This document shows positions 1-6,488 of a stretch of 13,327 nt of DNA, piece after piece; the first letter of the stretch is position 1; each line of letters begins with the position of its first letter. This DNA comes from an uncultured Lachnospiraceae bacterium. Its GTDB lineage: Bacteria; Bacillota; Clostridia; Lachnospirales; Lachnospiraceae. Where the stretch lies: assembly GCA_910584115.1 (NCBI GenBank), contig CAJTYN010000078.1, positions 1 to 13,327 on the forward strand. The letters run 5' to 3'. The notes below the pieces were generated by a model. It was given only the letters and a program-made list of their open reading frames with translations. It searched no databases and had not been told where the DNA came from. Made by a program: the position numbers and the translations under genes.

Positions 1-536
1 ATGTGTATCTCATCGTATCTGACCGCATCCGGATCCTCCTTGGGATCCCTGTCATAAACCCCATCCACGGCTTTGGCCAGCAGGATGGCCTCCGCCCCGA
101 TCTCGACGGCCCGCAATACAGCGGTAGTGTCCGTAGAAAAGTAGGGATGTCCCGTCCCCCCGGCAAAGAACACCACTTTTCCCTCTTCCAGACATCTGAC
201 CGCCTCATCCTTAGAAAACAGCTTCGTAAAAGCCCCGCAGGAAAACGGCGTGAACACCTCCGTCTCCAGCCCGGCGTGGCGGCACATCTCCGATACGTAG
301 ATAGAATTCATGATCGTGGCCATCATCCCGATCTGATCTGCCTTCGTCCGGTCGATCTCTTTGCCGGATCTTCCTCTCCAGAAATTCCCCCCGCCGATCA
401 CGACGCCCACCTGGATCCGATCTGCCACGACGGCTTTGATCTGTCTGGCTACCTCTGCGACAGTATCCTCGTCAAAACCTGTCTTCTTCTCCCCAGCCAG
501 GGCCTCTCCGCTCAACTTAAGTAATACCCTCTCCAT
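1..536 (-). CDS. pyrH: UMP kinase (uridylate kinase), 3' end cut off by the window edge
   Basis: Bacterial UMP kinase of the amino-acid-kinase fold, which phosphorylates UMP to UDP with ATP in the cytosol. It is not related to eukaryotic UMP/CMP kinases. About 178 N-terminal residues are visible of a usual length near 235-240. Reading the minus strand gives MERVLLKLSGEALAG (the nucleotide-binding start), then VIGGGNFWRGR, DQIGMMATIMNS and GGTGHPYFSTDTTAV, all hallmarks of PyrH. The ATG at 536 is the only sensible start: the frame reads back to a TAA at 567-569 with no other start codon, and an AAAGGA ribosome site lies about 7 nt upstream. The gene follows the lipoprotein stop by 16 nt, so the two are probably co-transcribed. 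In many Firmicutes pyrH follows rpsB-tsf, so this neighbour is unusual. The frame is intact to the window edge. Confidence 0.96.
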   Translation of the reverse strand, partial: MERVLLKLSGEALAGEKKTGFDEDTVAEVARQIKAVVADRIQVGVVIGGGNFWRGRSGKEIDRTKADQIGMMATIMNSIYVSEMCRHAGLETEVFTPFSCGAFTKLFSKDEAVRCLEEGKVVFFAGGTGHPYFSTDTTAVLRAVEIGAEAILLAKAVDGVYDRDPKEDPDAVRYDEIH

Positions 537-552
537 CCTCCGTTCCTTTCTG

Positions 553-1605
553 TTACCATATCCCTGTTACAGTCTGGCTCCCGTCGTCACCTTCCTCGGT
601 GGAGACTGTGAATCCGTCATAATAATGGTAGACGATCGTATTGCCCGTGGACTCGTCTGTTCCGTATTCTGTCGCATTCGCAGCCCCGACTTCGCCGACC
701 AGGCTGTCCATATCCTGTCCCACATACCCTTGGGCGGTATCCCGCGGATCCTCTCCCTGTCCGTCCATCCCAGGCGGTGTCGGATCGCTGTACCCCGGAT
801 CTGCAGACTGTGTGGGTTCCGTGTCAGAAGGCGTCTGACCCTGCCCGTCATCCGTCGGCTGGGTCACCGCCGATGTGGGATCCGTCGTCCCCGTATCCGT
901 GCCTGTATCTGTACCCGTGCCCGTTCTGTTGCCTGCGTTCGTACCTGTCCCGCTGCGCCGGTCATTTCCCGTAGATGTACCGGTGGAAGATGTATCCGTC
1001 TCGTTGCCGCTCACGTCTGAGAGCCCCATCCTCTTCCTGGCCGCCGATAATGTGGAGACCTGCTGTTTCGTGGACAGGCTCTGGTATCTTACATACGGGA
1101 CTCCATCTTGTATGTTCAGGGAGAGTTCCTGGATGTCGCTCAGGGGCAGTTCCCTGAAATAGCAGTCATCCGATTCATCCGCCCCCGCAAAGGAGACCAT
1201 CAGATCATATTTGGCAGACGCGTCTGTACCTTTTTCGTAATAGTACAATGCTCTGTCGCTATCTTTCAGCGTGAACCGCCCACCGATCAGGTCGTCGCCC
1301 CACTCCCAGTCTCCGCTCTCCGAGGACTTGACGTAAAAGGCACTGATCTCGTCTCCCGTCATGTTGGTGACCACCAGGTCGCTGGCGGTAGCCGTCTGTG
1401 TCCCCATTATGTTCGTGATCTTACTCTTATCTATCTGGCTGCCCTGCTGCATCTCGACGACTTGGCCAGACACGCTGTCTTCTTTCGTAATGATCGTAGG
1501 CTCTCCGGGATCAGAGGCCTTGTCCGCATCTTTCTTTTTCTTGCATCCCCCCAGCATACAACAGACTGCCAGTATGCCGATGAGCAATAAATACTTTTTC
1601 TTCAT
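553..1605 (-). CDS. Lipoprotein with Thr/Gly/Asp-rich low-complexity linker
   Basis: 350-residue predicted lipoprotein of unknown function. The N-terminus is a lipoprotein signal: MKKK, a hydrophobic run at residues 5-18, then the lipobox LGGC with Cys21 as lipidation site, followed by a KKKK stretch. Residues about 75-170 look like one small beta-rich domain, containing LVVTNMTGDEISAFYV, a WEWGDDL element and YDLMVSF. I have seen this general pattern in secreted proteins, but no activity is implied. Residues about 198-295 are Thr/Ser/Gly/Asp/Pro-rich and read as a flexible linker. Residues 293-350 form a second small domain with YVGQDMDSLVGEVG near its start; this faintly recalls SmpA/BamE-like or PASTA-like modules, without proof. 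A GGAGGGATC ribosome site precedes the ATG, and a sigma-A-type promoter lies about 130 nt upstream. pyrH follows after 16 nt. Envelope localisation is well supported; function is unknown. Confidence 0.9.
   Translation of the reverse strand: MKKKYLLLIGILAVCCMLGGCKKKKDADKASDPGEPTIITKEDSVSGQVVEMQQGSQIDKSKITNIMGTQTATASDLVVTNMTGDEISAFYVKSSESGDWEWGDDLIGGRFTLKDSDRALYYYEKGTDASAKYDLMVSFAGADESDDCYFRELPLSDIQELSLNIQDGVPYVRYQSLSTKQQVSTLSAARKRMGLSDVSGNETDTSSTGTSTGNDRRSGTGTNAGNRTGTGTDTGTDTGTTDPTSAVTQPTDDGQGQTPSDTEPTQSADPGYSDPTPPGMDGQGEDPRDTAQGYVGQDMDSLVGEVGAANATEYGTDESTGNTIVYHYYDGFTVSTEEGDDGSQTVTGIW
883..953 (-). repeat. Imperfect hexanucleotide repeat coding a Thr-Gly/Thr-Asp run in the lipoprotein
   Basis: On the coding strand this stretch consists of degenerate 6-nt units of the form GGNACN or GATACN, giving alternating Gly-Thr and Asp-Thr around lipoprotein residues 219-241. 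The units vary at third positions. The tract could change length by slippage in multiples of 6 nt without breaking the frame. It lies in the flexible linker between the two folded parts. Confidence 0.6.
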
Positions 1606-1734
1606 AGTGATCCCTCCATTTCCATCTTAAAGAGTCCCCCGGACAGAGCCTTTTGCCAGACTCATCCCCATGGACACTCCTTGGTCGCTGTCGCCAGCTG
1701 ATAGCCATATACAGGATTTTGATCCTACTCTCTC

Positions 1735-1762
1735 ATTATATATTGTCTTTCAGACTTGTCAA
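1735..1762 (-). promoter_or_regulatory. Sigma-A-type promoter for the lipoprotein-pyrH unit
   Basis: On the minus strand a perfect -35 TTGACA (1757-1762) is followed by a 16-nt spacer and a perfect -10 TATAAT (1735-1740). Transcription would start near 1728, leaving a leader of about 120 nt before the lipoprotein ATG at 1605. The leader holds a small AGGAT/ATCCT hairpin and a GAGTC/GACTC pairing (1632-1636 with 1659-1663), but I recognise no known riboswitch in it. Confidence 0.8.
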
Positions 1763-1812
1763 CAAATATCTCAGGATTTTATGGAAGTTTAAGATTGATC
1801 CCACAGTAACAC

Positions 1813-1841
1813 TTGCATTTCAGTGAAAAATCATGTATCAT
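1813..1841 (+). promoter_or_regulatory. Possible weak promoter for the CNNM gene
   Basis: TTGCAT (1813-1818), a 17-nt spacer and TATCAT (1836-1841) give an acceptable -10 but a poor -35 match to sigma-A. It lies about 60 nt upstream of the plus-strand start at 1904 and is the best candidate I can see. The intergenic stretch 1606-1903 otherwise contains the minus-strand promoter and leader of the lipoprotein gene. Confidence 0.3.
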
Positions 1842-1887
1842 TTTCCAATAAGGTATACAGTAGATGATATCTGGATAAACGAGTAAA

Positions 1888-1894
1888 AAAGGAG
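1888..1894 (+). promoter_or_regulatory. Ribosome binding site fixing the TTG start of the CNNM gene
   Basis: AAAGGAG lies 9 nt before the TTG at 1904 and supports this non-ATG start. The next in-frame ATG would be inside the first membrane segment motif and would remove its beginning. Confidence 0.75.
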
Positions 1895-1903
1895 TGAACA
1901 CTA

Positions 1904-3202
1904 TTGGACTCGAGTGACGGTATACAGATCGCCGTGATCTTTCTACTCATCCTGCTCTCCGCCTTCTTTTCTTCCGCGGAGACTGCAATGACAACGGTCA
2001 ATCGGATACGGATCCAGTCCCTTGCGGAGCAGGGGAATAAGAGCGCGCAGACGCTCATCAGGATCATCGACGATTCCGGCAAGATGCTCAGCACGGTCCT
2101 GATCGGGAACAACATCGTCAATATCTGCGCCTCTTCCCTGGTGACCACATTTGTCATCCATAAGTTTGGCAACGTCTATGTAGGCGCGGGGACCGGGATC
2201 TTAACGCTGGTCATACTGATCTGGGGCGAGATCATCCCCAAGACCCTGGCCACCACCCATGCGGAGAAGTTTTCCCTGGCCTATGCCCGGATCATCTATC
2301 CGCTGATGGTCGTCTTAACGCCTGTGGTCTTTTTGGTCCAGCGCCTGGCAAACGGCTTCATGCTGCTCTTGCGGATCGACCCCAACGCCAGGCCCAACGC
2401 CATGACGGAACATGAGCTGCGCACCATCGTCAACGTGAGTGAACAGGACGGGGTCATCGAAAACGAAGAAAAACAGATGATCTATAACGTTTTCGACTTC
2501 GGAGATTCTTCCGCAAGGGACGTGATGGTCCCCCGCATCGACATGACTTTTGTGGATGTGGAGAGCACATACGAGGAGCTGATCGAGATCTTCCGCGAAG
2601 ATATGCACACCCGTTTCCCGGTCTACGAGGAGACCACCGACAATGTGATCGGCATCATCAACATGAAGGATCTTTTGCTGCTGGACCGTACGCAGCCTTT
2701 CACGCTCCGCGATCACTTGAGGGATGTCTATTTTACTTATGAACATAAGAGCACTGTCTCCCTCCTCCTGGAGATGCGGGAGGCTTCCTATAACCTGGCC
2801 ATCGTCCTGGATGAATACGGCGCGACGGTCGGTCTGGTATCCCTGGAAGACCTGCTCGAAGAGATCGTGGGAGAGATCCGCGACGAATACGACACGGAAG
2901 AGGAGGAGGATATCACGGAGATCACACCCCAGACCGAATATCTGTTCCAGGGTTCTGCCCGGATCGATGACATAAACGAAAGACTGCATCTGGGCCTGGA
3001 CTCCGAGGATTACGACTCCATCGGCGGCTATATCATCGAACAGCTGGACAGCCTGCCCGCCGAGGGACAGACCGTGGAACTGGCAAATGGGATCCGCTTC
3101 CTGGTCGAACATATCGACAAGAACCGGGTGGAAAAAGTCAGAGCCTACATCCCGGAAGATTTCTATAAAGACATGAACAGCGAAAAGGATCTGGGAGATT
3201 AG
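1904..3202 (+). CDS. CNNM/CorC-HlyC family membrane protein (DUF21, CBS pair, transporter-associated domain)
   Basis: 432-residue integral membrane protein of the CNNM (DUF21) family, whose members act in Mg2+ efflux or divalent-cation homeostasis; older annotations call them hemolysins. Residues about 8-155 form the DUF21 membrane domain with the signature segments SAFFSSAETAMTTV (19-32), GNNIVNICASSL (68-79) and GEIIPKTLAT (108-117). Two CBS motifs follow: VMVPRIDM to INMKDLLL (about 207-259) and about 272-325, ending in VGLVSLEDLLEEIVGEI. The pair would bind adenine nucleotides. A CorC/HlyC C-terminal domain covers about 343-416 with DSIGGYIIEQL. Length is normal for the family. Translation starts at TTG with a good ribosome site. 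It is a single gene between the lipoprotein unit, which is divergent, and the convergent redox operon. The substrate ion cannot be read from the sequence. Confidence 0.93.
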   Translation: MDSSDGIQIAVIFLLILLSAFFSSAETAMTTVNRIRIQSLAEQGNKSAQTLIRIIDDSGKMLSTVLIGNNIVNICASSLVTTFVIHKFGNVYVGAGTGILTLVILIWGEIIPKTLATTHAEKFSLAYARIIYPLMVVLTPVVFLVQRLANGFMLLLRIDPNARPNAMTEHELRTIVNVSEQDGVIENEEKQMIYNVFDFGDSSARDVMVPRIDMTFVDVESTYEELIEIFREDMHTRFPVYEETTDNVIGIINMKDLLLLDRTQPFTLRDHLRDVYFTYEHKSTVSLLLEMREASYNLAIVLDEYGATVGLVSLEDLLEEIVGEIRDEYDTEEEEDITEITPQTEYLFQGSARIDDINERLHLGLDSEDYDSIGGYIIEQLDSLPAEGQTVELANGIRFLVEHIDKNRVEKVRAYIPEDFYKDMNSEKDLGD

Positions 3203-3216
3203 ACCAGGAATGTAAT

Positions 3217-3249
3217 AAAAAACTGCGGCAGATATCACCGCAGTTTTTT
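3217..3249. terminator. Bidirectional intrinsic terminator
   Basis: A 12-bp perfect inverted repeat, AAAAAACTGCGG (3217-3228) and its complement (3238-3249), encloses a 9-nt loop. Because the arms begin with A6 and end with T6, the hairpin carries a U-tract in both directions. It can end the CNNM transcript on the plus strand and the flavodoxin operon on the minus strand. Confidence 0.9.
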
Positions 3250-3266
3250 ATATTCTTGTTCTGGGA

Positions 3267-3758
3267 TCATTTCCCGAACAGCCTCAAGGCCGTCTGGGCC
3301 ACACTCTCCCCAAATGCCTCGAACTGCTCCGCCGACGCCCCGATCTCTTTTCCGATGCCCACGGCTCCGATCTGGAACGCCTGCGCCGGGTCTGTTCCTG
3401 AAAAGACCAGCATGTTCTTGACCAGCATATGGCGCAGGATCTCCATGATGGCCGTATCCACCCCGCCCGTGGGGGACTGGGCCGTCACGAACGCCGCGCC
3501 CAGCTTTCCGCTAAGATCGATCCGGAAACTGTTGTCGAACCATTTCTTCAACTCCCAGCTCATACTGGAAAAATAGACGGGCGACCCGAAGATCACCGCC
3601 TCGCTCTGGGCAAGGAACTCCAGGTCCACATCGCCTGCCCGGATATCCATCGGTCTTACCTGGATAAACGGATGTTTCGCCAGGATCCCATCCTGTATGT
3701 ACTCTGCTGCTTCTTCTGTGTGGCCGGTCTGGCTCACGTAAATGATCGAGATCTTCAT
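3267..3758 (-). CDS. Flavodoxin-like NAD(P)H:quinone oxidoreductase / WrbA-type flavoprotein
   Basis: 163-residue cytosolic flavodoxin-fold protein that should bind FMN. It opens with MKISIIYVSQTGHTEEAA, where SQTGHT is the phosphate-binding loop of FMN. The segment GSPVYFSSMSWELKKWFD (about 79-96) is the second flavin-contacting loop typical of the NAD(P)H-dependent quinone reductase/WrbA and multimeric flavodoxin families. AFVTAQSPTGG follows. The family usually reduces quinones, or serves as an electron carrier, in stress response; the actual partner here is not known. The start has a strong AGGAGGG site. It is the last gene of the TetR-led unit, 29 nt after the EFR1 gene, and stops just before a bidirectional terminator. 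Next to a ferredoxin-containing protein it could be an electron-transfer partner; that is inference from position. Confidence 0.9.
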   Translation of the reverse strand: MKISIIYVSQTGHTEEAAEYIQDGILAKHPFIQVRPMDIRAGDVDLEFLAQSEAVIFGSPVYFSSMSWELKKWFDNSFRIDLSGKLGAAFVTAQSPTGGVDTAIMEILRHMLVKNMLVFSGTDPAQAFQIGAVGIGKEIGASAEQFEAFGESVAQTALRLFGK

Positions 3759-3787
3759 CTTGTTCCCTCCTCATCGTTTCTGCATCA

Positions 3788-4549
3788 TCATAAGAAATAT
3801 TCATTTTCCCTGCGGATGGCGCTCAGCGGCCCTAATTTCTGATCCATCTGCTCCTGCAGAGGCGGCGGGAGGATCCGAGCGTGTTCCGGGCAGGCCGCCA
3901 CACAGGCCATGCAGAGCATGCAGCTCTTTGGATCCGTCACGACGGCATCATCTTCCAGGGAGACGGCCCCTGCGGGACAGACCGACGCGCATTTCCCGCA
4001 TCGGATGCAGGATGGCTGACAGATCGGTGTCACCGGCATATCCATCTCCGGCTTGTACGGACGATCTCCCGGGACACTGACCGGACTGTCCGTATCTGCT
4101 CCCAGTTTCTTTAGCACTTTCTCCGCAAAAGCCAGGATCTCTGTCTCATCCCGCCCGTCGGGCCTTCCTCTTCCCACTTCCGGTACGATGGAATGCTGGG
4201 CGACGAGAGCCGCGGATGCAATGACTTTAAAACCTCTCTCCTCCATGAGATCGTTCAGCTCCAAAAGGGCGTCCTCATAGGCGCGCGTGCCGTAGACCGC
4301 CAGTGTGACCGCCTTCTTCCCGCTGCCCTCCAACTGGCGCAGTCTTCTTGCCGCGACGGCCGGGATCCTGCCGCCGAACACCGGGACCGCAGCCACCACC
4401 GTGCCGCTCTCTGGCGTCTCCACCGCTTTCTCCCGGTCCCCCAGATCCACCGGACGGACCGCCTCTGCGAGTCCTTTACAGAGGATCTCCCCTGTTCTCT
4501 TTGTGCCCCCTGTGGGGCTGAGATAATAGAGATCTATCTTATCGAGCAT
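3788..4549 (-). CDS. EFR1 family flavodoxin/2[4Fe-4S] ferredoxin fusion protein
   Basis: 253-residue redox protein joining an N-terminal flavodoxin-like domain to a C-terminal bacterial-type ferredoxin. The FMN phosphate loop SPTGGT is at residues 11-16 and a second flavin loop, VPVFGGRIP, at 55-63. Two complete 4Fe-4S motifs follow: C181-C184-C187-C191 followed by Pro, and C210-C213-C216-C220 followed by Pro, with one extra Cys177. This layout matches the EFR1 family of Clostridia, thought to shuttle electrons inside the cell; physiological donors are generally unknown. The ATG has a GGAGGAG site about 6 nt upstream. The gene sits 17 nt after the DUF3786-like gene and 29 nt before the flavodoxin-like gene, so all three are likely on one mRNA controlled by the TetR regulator. 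All cluster cysteines are present, so it should be functional. Confidence 0.92.
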   Translation of the reverse strand: MLDKIDLYYLSPTGGTKRTGEILCKGLAEAVRPVDLGDREKAVETPESGTVVAAVPVFGGRIPAVAARRLRQLEGSGKKAVTLAVYGTRAYEDALLELNDLMEERGFKVIASAALVAQHSIVPEVGRGRPDGRDETEILAFAEKVLKKLGADTDSPVSVPGDRPYKPEMDMPVTPICQPSCIRCGKCASVCPAGAVSLEDDAVVTDPKSCMLCMACVAACPEHARILPPPLQEQMDQKLGPLSAIRRENEYFL

Positions 4550-4566
4550 GATCTTCTCCTCCTTTT

Positions 4567-5196
4567 TTACATCTCTTCTCTTAGTCGTTTTAATACATGC
4601 GAGAGCGCGAACATGAGCGTTTCGTAATGCATGTAGTCGAGGATATTTTTATCCACGAGGATCTGCAGGCTGGCCGGGAAATCCTCGTCGGCGTCCCAGA
4701 AACGCAGGATCAGCGGGAGAAACGGAAAGAGCTTTAGCTCATAGGCCGCGTCGCCTTTTTCCAGCTTTTTGCCTCCCAGTTTTTCGCATGCGCGGCTCAG
4801 CGCGTCCGTCTTCCCGGCAAATGCCCTCCCGGCATCTTGGAAAAAGTCTCCCCGTTTTTCCAGCGTGCCGCCCTGGATGGAGGAAAGGCTTGCCACGTTC
4901 ACCCATTCATGGGCCAGATGAAGACCCTCTTTTGGATAGCAGAGCACATCGTAGATCGTCATGGCCTCGTTGTAGTCTGCCGTTTCCTCCGTCTGACTGT
5001 CGTCCCTCGACCAGCTCACCCGACCGGTCCGCCGGGCGATCCGGTATCTCCGCTCCAGAAAGGAGATGTACAGGTTGTCTTCATCATGATCCAGGGCGTA
5101 TCTTTGGATCATCTCTTCCTGGTCATACCGCAGAAATCCATCTGCCATCTCATCTTTCATCTTTTCATAATTTGAGATCCTCTTCTCCATCTTCAT
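4567..5196 (-). CDS. DUF3786-like protein
   Basis: 209-residue soluble protein without signal peptide or membrane segment. The C-terminal part, with FPFLPLILRFWDADEDFP and then a LVDKNILDYMHYET-like helix, resembles the DUF3786 family, whose conserved feature is a W-x-x-D-x-(D/E)-F-P element after a hydrophobic strand; here W168 to P174. The family has no established function. In some anaerobes its members occur near corrinoid or iron-sulfur proteins, which would agree with the ferredoxin gene just downstream, though this is association only. The start codon overlaps the TetR stop as ATGA (5193-5196), indicating translational coupling; a GGAAAGGGG site lies directly upstream, and a second ATG two codons later is an alternative start. 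Family assignment is from pattern recall. Confidence 0.85.
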   Translation of the reverse strand: MKMEKRISNYEKMKDEMADGFLRYDQEEMIQRYALDHDEDNLYISFLERRYRIARRTGRVSWSRDDSQTEETADYNEAMTIYDVLCYPKEGLHLAHEWVNVASLSSIQGGTLEKRGDFFQDAGRAFAGKTDALSRACEKLGGKKLEKGDAAYELKLFPFLPLILRFWDADEDFPASLQILVDKNILDYMHYETLMFALSHVLKRLREEM

Positions 5197-5762
5197 CCCC
5201 TTTCCCGTACGACCCTTTTTAACTGGGCGTTCATCCGCTGCAGCGTGTCCTGGTCTTTGGAGAGGCGGTACAGGATCTGGTCCCCCTCATAGATGGCCAG
5301 GCACAGATCCGCCAGGTCCTCCAGCTCTCTTTCGGCGATCTTGTCCCTGCGGAGCACCTCTATAAAGATCTTCCGGACCTCCACGATTGCTTCATGATAG
5401 CACCGCGCCAGCCCTTCCTCCTGGAACGCCACTTCCGTCCCCACAACGGCCATGGGACATCCGTAGTAACGTTTGTCCGCCAGCTCTTCCTGAAAGGTGC
5501 GCAGGAAGCGATCGCAGAACGATGCCCAGGAATCCGAGAGCGCCGCCGCGGATCGGAGCCGGTCCGTGATCATATCGCCGTAATACTGCAGCACGGCTTC
5601 TGCCACGTCTGACTTTTTCTTGAAGTAGAAATAGAACGAGCCTTTGGGAAGCCCGGTGGCCTTTAGGATCTCACTGATCCCGGTCTTCGTATAACCATTC
5701 TTCCAGAACAGCTCGCCGGCCGCTTCTATGATCCTCCTTTTTGATGCTTCTCCTTTTGTCAT
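5193..5762 (-). CDS. TetR/AcrR family transcriptional regulator, probable autorepressor
   Basis: 189-residue TetR-family regulator. The N-terminal helix-turn-helix spans about residues 8-53, with IIEAAGELFWKNGY, then ISEILKATGLPKGSFYFYF and KKKSDVAEAVL, the standard TetR signature. The rest (about 55-185) is the helical ligand and dimer domain; it contains YYGCPMAVVGTEVA, similar to the YxaF/LmrA-like C-terminal subgroup. The ligand is unknown. It is first in a four-gene unit and its stop overlaps the next start (ATGA). A consensus promoter lies directly upstream, with an inverted repeat between -35 and -10, so self-repression of the whole unit is the simplest reading, relieved by a small ligand or electrophile. 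The ribosome site is weak (AAGGGA, about 10 nt from ATG). Confidence 0.93.
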   Translation of the reverse strand: MTKGEASKRRIIEAAGELFWKNGYTKTGISEILKATGLPKGSFYFYFKKKSDVAEAVLQYYGDMITDRLRSAAALSDSWASFCDRFLRTFQEELADKRYYGCPMAVVGTEVAFQEEGLARCYHEAIVEVRKIFIEVLRRDKIAERELEDLADLCLAIYEGDQILYRLSKDQDTLQRMNAQLKRVVRERG

Positions 5763-5782
5763 ATCTTTTTTGTCCCTTTTTT

Positions 5783-5811
5783 ATAATAGACTATTCGGTC
5801 TATTTTGTCAA
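5783..5811 (-). promoter_or_regulatory. Consensus sigma-A promoter of the TetR-redox operon
   Basis: On the minus strand a perfect -35 TTGACA (5806-5811), a 17-nt spacer (5789-5805) and -10 TATTAT (5783-5788, five of six) form a near-ideal sigma-A promoter. It lies about 20 nt upstream of the TetR start at 5762. Such a strong promoter in front of a regulator fits tight repression. Confidence 0.88.
5785..5804. promoter_or_regulatory. Probable TetR operator: perfect 7-bp inverted repeat inside the promoter spacer
   Basis: AATAGAC (5785-5791), 6 nt, GTCTATT (5798-5804): a perfect 7-bp inverted repeat of 20 bp total. It lies between the -35 and -10 boxes and touches the -10. Size, symmetry and placement are those of TetR-family operators, and the adjacent gene encodes such a regulator. 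Binding here would block RNA polymerase. Confidence 0.8.
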
Positions 5812-5852
5812 TATATAAAAGACCGTTTACCTGCTGTATCTGGTAAACGGTC
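5811..5852 (-). terminator. Intrinsic terminator after the YdcF gene
   Basis: A perfect 11-bp inverted repeat, GACCGTTTACC (5821-5831) with its complement (5842-5852), has a 10-nt loop. On the minus strand it is followed by TTTTATATAT (5811-5820). It ends the 7013-5865 unit 12 nt after the YdcF stop, and its tail runs straight into the promoter of the next operon. Confidence 0.88.
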
Positions 5853-5864
5853 AAAAATGGGTCC

Positions 5865-6473
5865 TCAAACACGTTCTAAGTCTCCTATGATCTGATGGAA
5901 CTGTCCCCCGCAGCGTTCCAACTCGCCCAACACCGTCTGGATCCCCAGCTCCGTCCGGTACCAACTGCTCCGGCCGATGCCTTCCGTCTCGCTGGGCGCC
6001 ACGTAAAACTCTGTCTCGGGGAACAGGAGCTGATAATAGAGCAGGCAGCGGCGGGCGTGGTAGCTCTTACAGCAGAGGATGGCTTTTTGGATCTTAAGCC
6101 CCTGGGCGTCTGTGACCTGTCTGGAGTATATGGCATTTTCATAGGTATAGGACGCCCTGTCTTCTTTTAATATGCAGCGTTCGTCCACCCCGTTTTTCAG
6201 CAGTACCTCCCGCAGGAACTCCCATTCCGTGCCATAGTCGCCCGCATATGCGTCTTTCTTATCCGCCGCGCCCGCAAATCTCTCCTCACAGATGCTGTAC
6301 CTGCCGCTGGGCAGCACGTACGGCGCCATCCCCTGCCGCCAGAGTCCCGCCGCCCGCTCCGCCATCTGCGGATAGCCGTTCCCCGGTACGAAGATCATAT
6401 CCGCCTGCTCTACAGCCGTCTCCACAAAGATAAAATCTGTGATCTGATCCAGAAAACGTTCGTACATACACAT
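5865..6473 (-). CDS. YdcF family protein (DUF218; ElyC/SanA/YdcF superfamily)
   Basis: 202-residue soluble protein of the DUF218/YdcF family. Visible motifs are ADMIFVPGNGYPQMAERAAGL (residues 24-44, the usual 'aDaiivlGg' strand and helix), LPSGRYS (54-60), DYGTEWEFLREVLLKNGV (79-96), the conserved DRASYTYENAIYS (105-117) and a K136-S-Y-H139 segment. It lacks the N-terminal membrane helices of SanA/ElyC and is a short cytosolic form. Family members have been linked to envelope barrier function or nucleotide binding, but no reaction is firmly known. Two ATG codons compete: 6473 (GAGG about 7 nt upstream) and 6467 (AAGG 9 nt upstream), so the first two residues are uncertain. It follows the peptidoglycan-binding protein gene by 15 nt and is closed by a strong terminator. 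Confidence 0.9.
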   Translation of the reverse strand: MCMYERFLDQITDFIFVETAVEQADMIFVPGNGYPQMAERAAGLWRQGMAPYVLPSGRYSICEERFAGAADKKDAYAGDYGTEWEFLREVLLKNGVDERCILKEDRASYTYENAIYSRQVTDAQGLKIQKAILCCKSYHARRCLLYYQLLFPETEFYVAPSETEGIGRSSWYRTELGIQTVLGELERCGGQFHQIIGDLERV

Positions 6474-6488
6474 CTGCCTTCCTCATAT

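Noticed and set aside
883..953. Repeated Thr-Gly tract considered as a CRISPR or direct-repeat array
   Set aside because: Units are 6 nt, degenerate and in frame within a coding region, with no spacers.
361..1020. Plus-strand open frame of 219 codons opposite the lipoprotein and pyrH
   Set aside because: It is antisense to two well-supported genes; its Arg/Pro/Cys-rich translation has no domain features and no ribosome site.
2315..3238. Minus-strand open frame of 307 codons opposite the CNNM gene
   Set aside because: The CNNM frame has full family motifs over its length. The antisense frame is a mirror of its codon bias and runs through the terminator.
5820..5852. The AGACCG shared by the terminator arm and the TetR operator, considered as a second operator
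   Set aside because: Only a half-site of 6 nt is shared; the 11-bp hairpin with T-rich tail is fully explained as a terminator.
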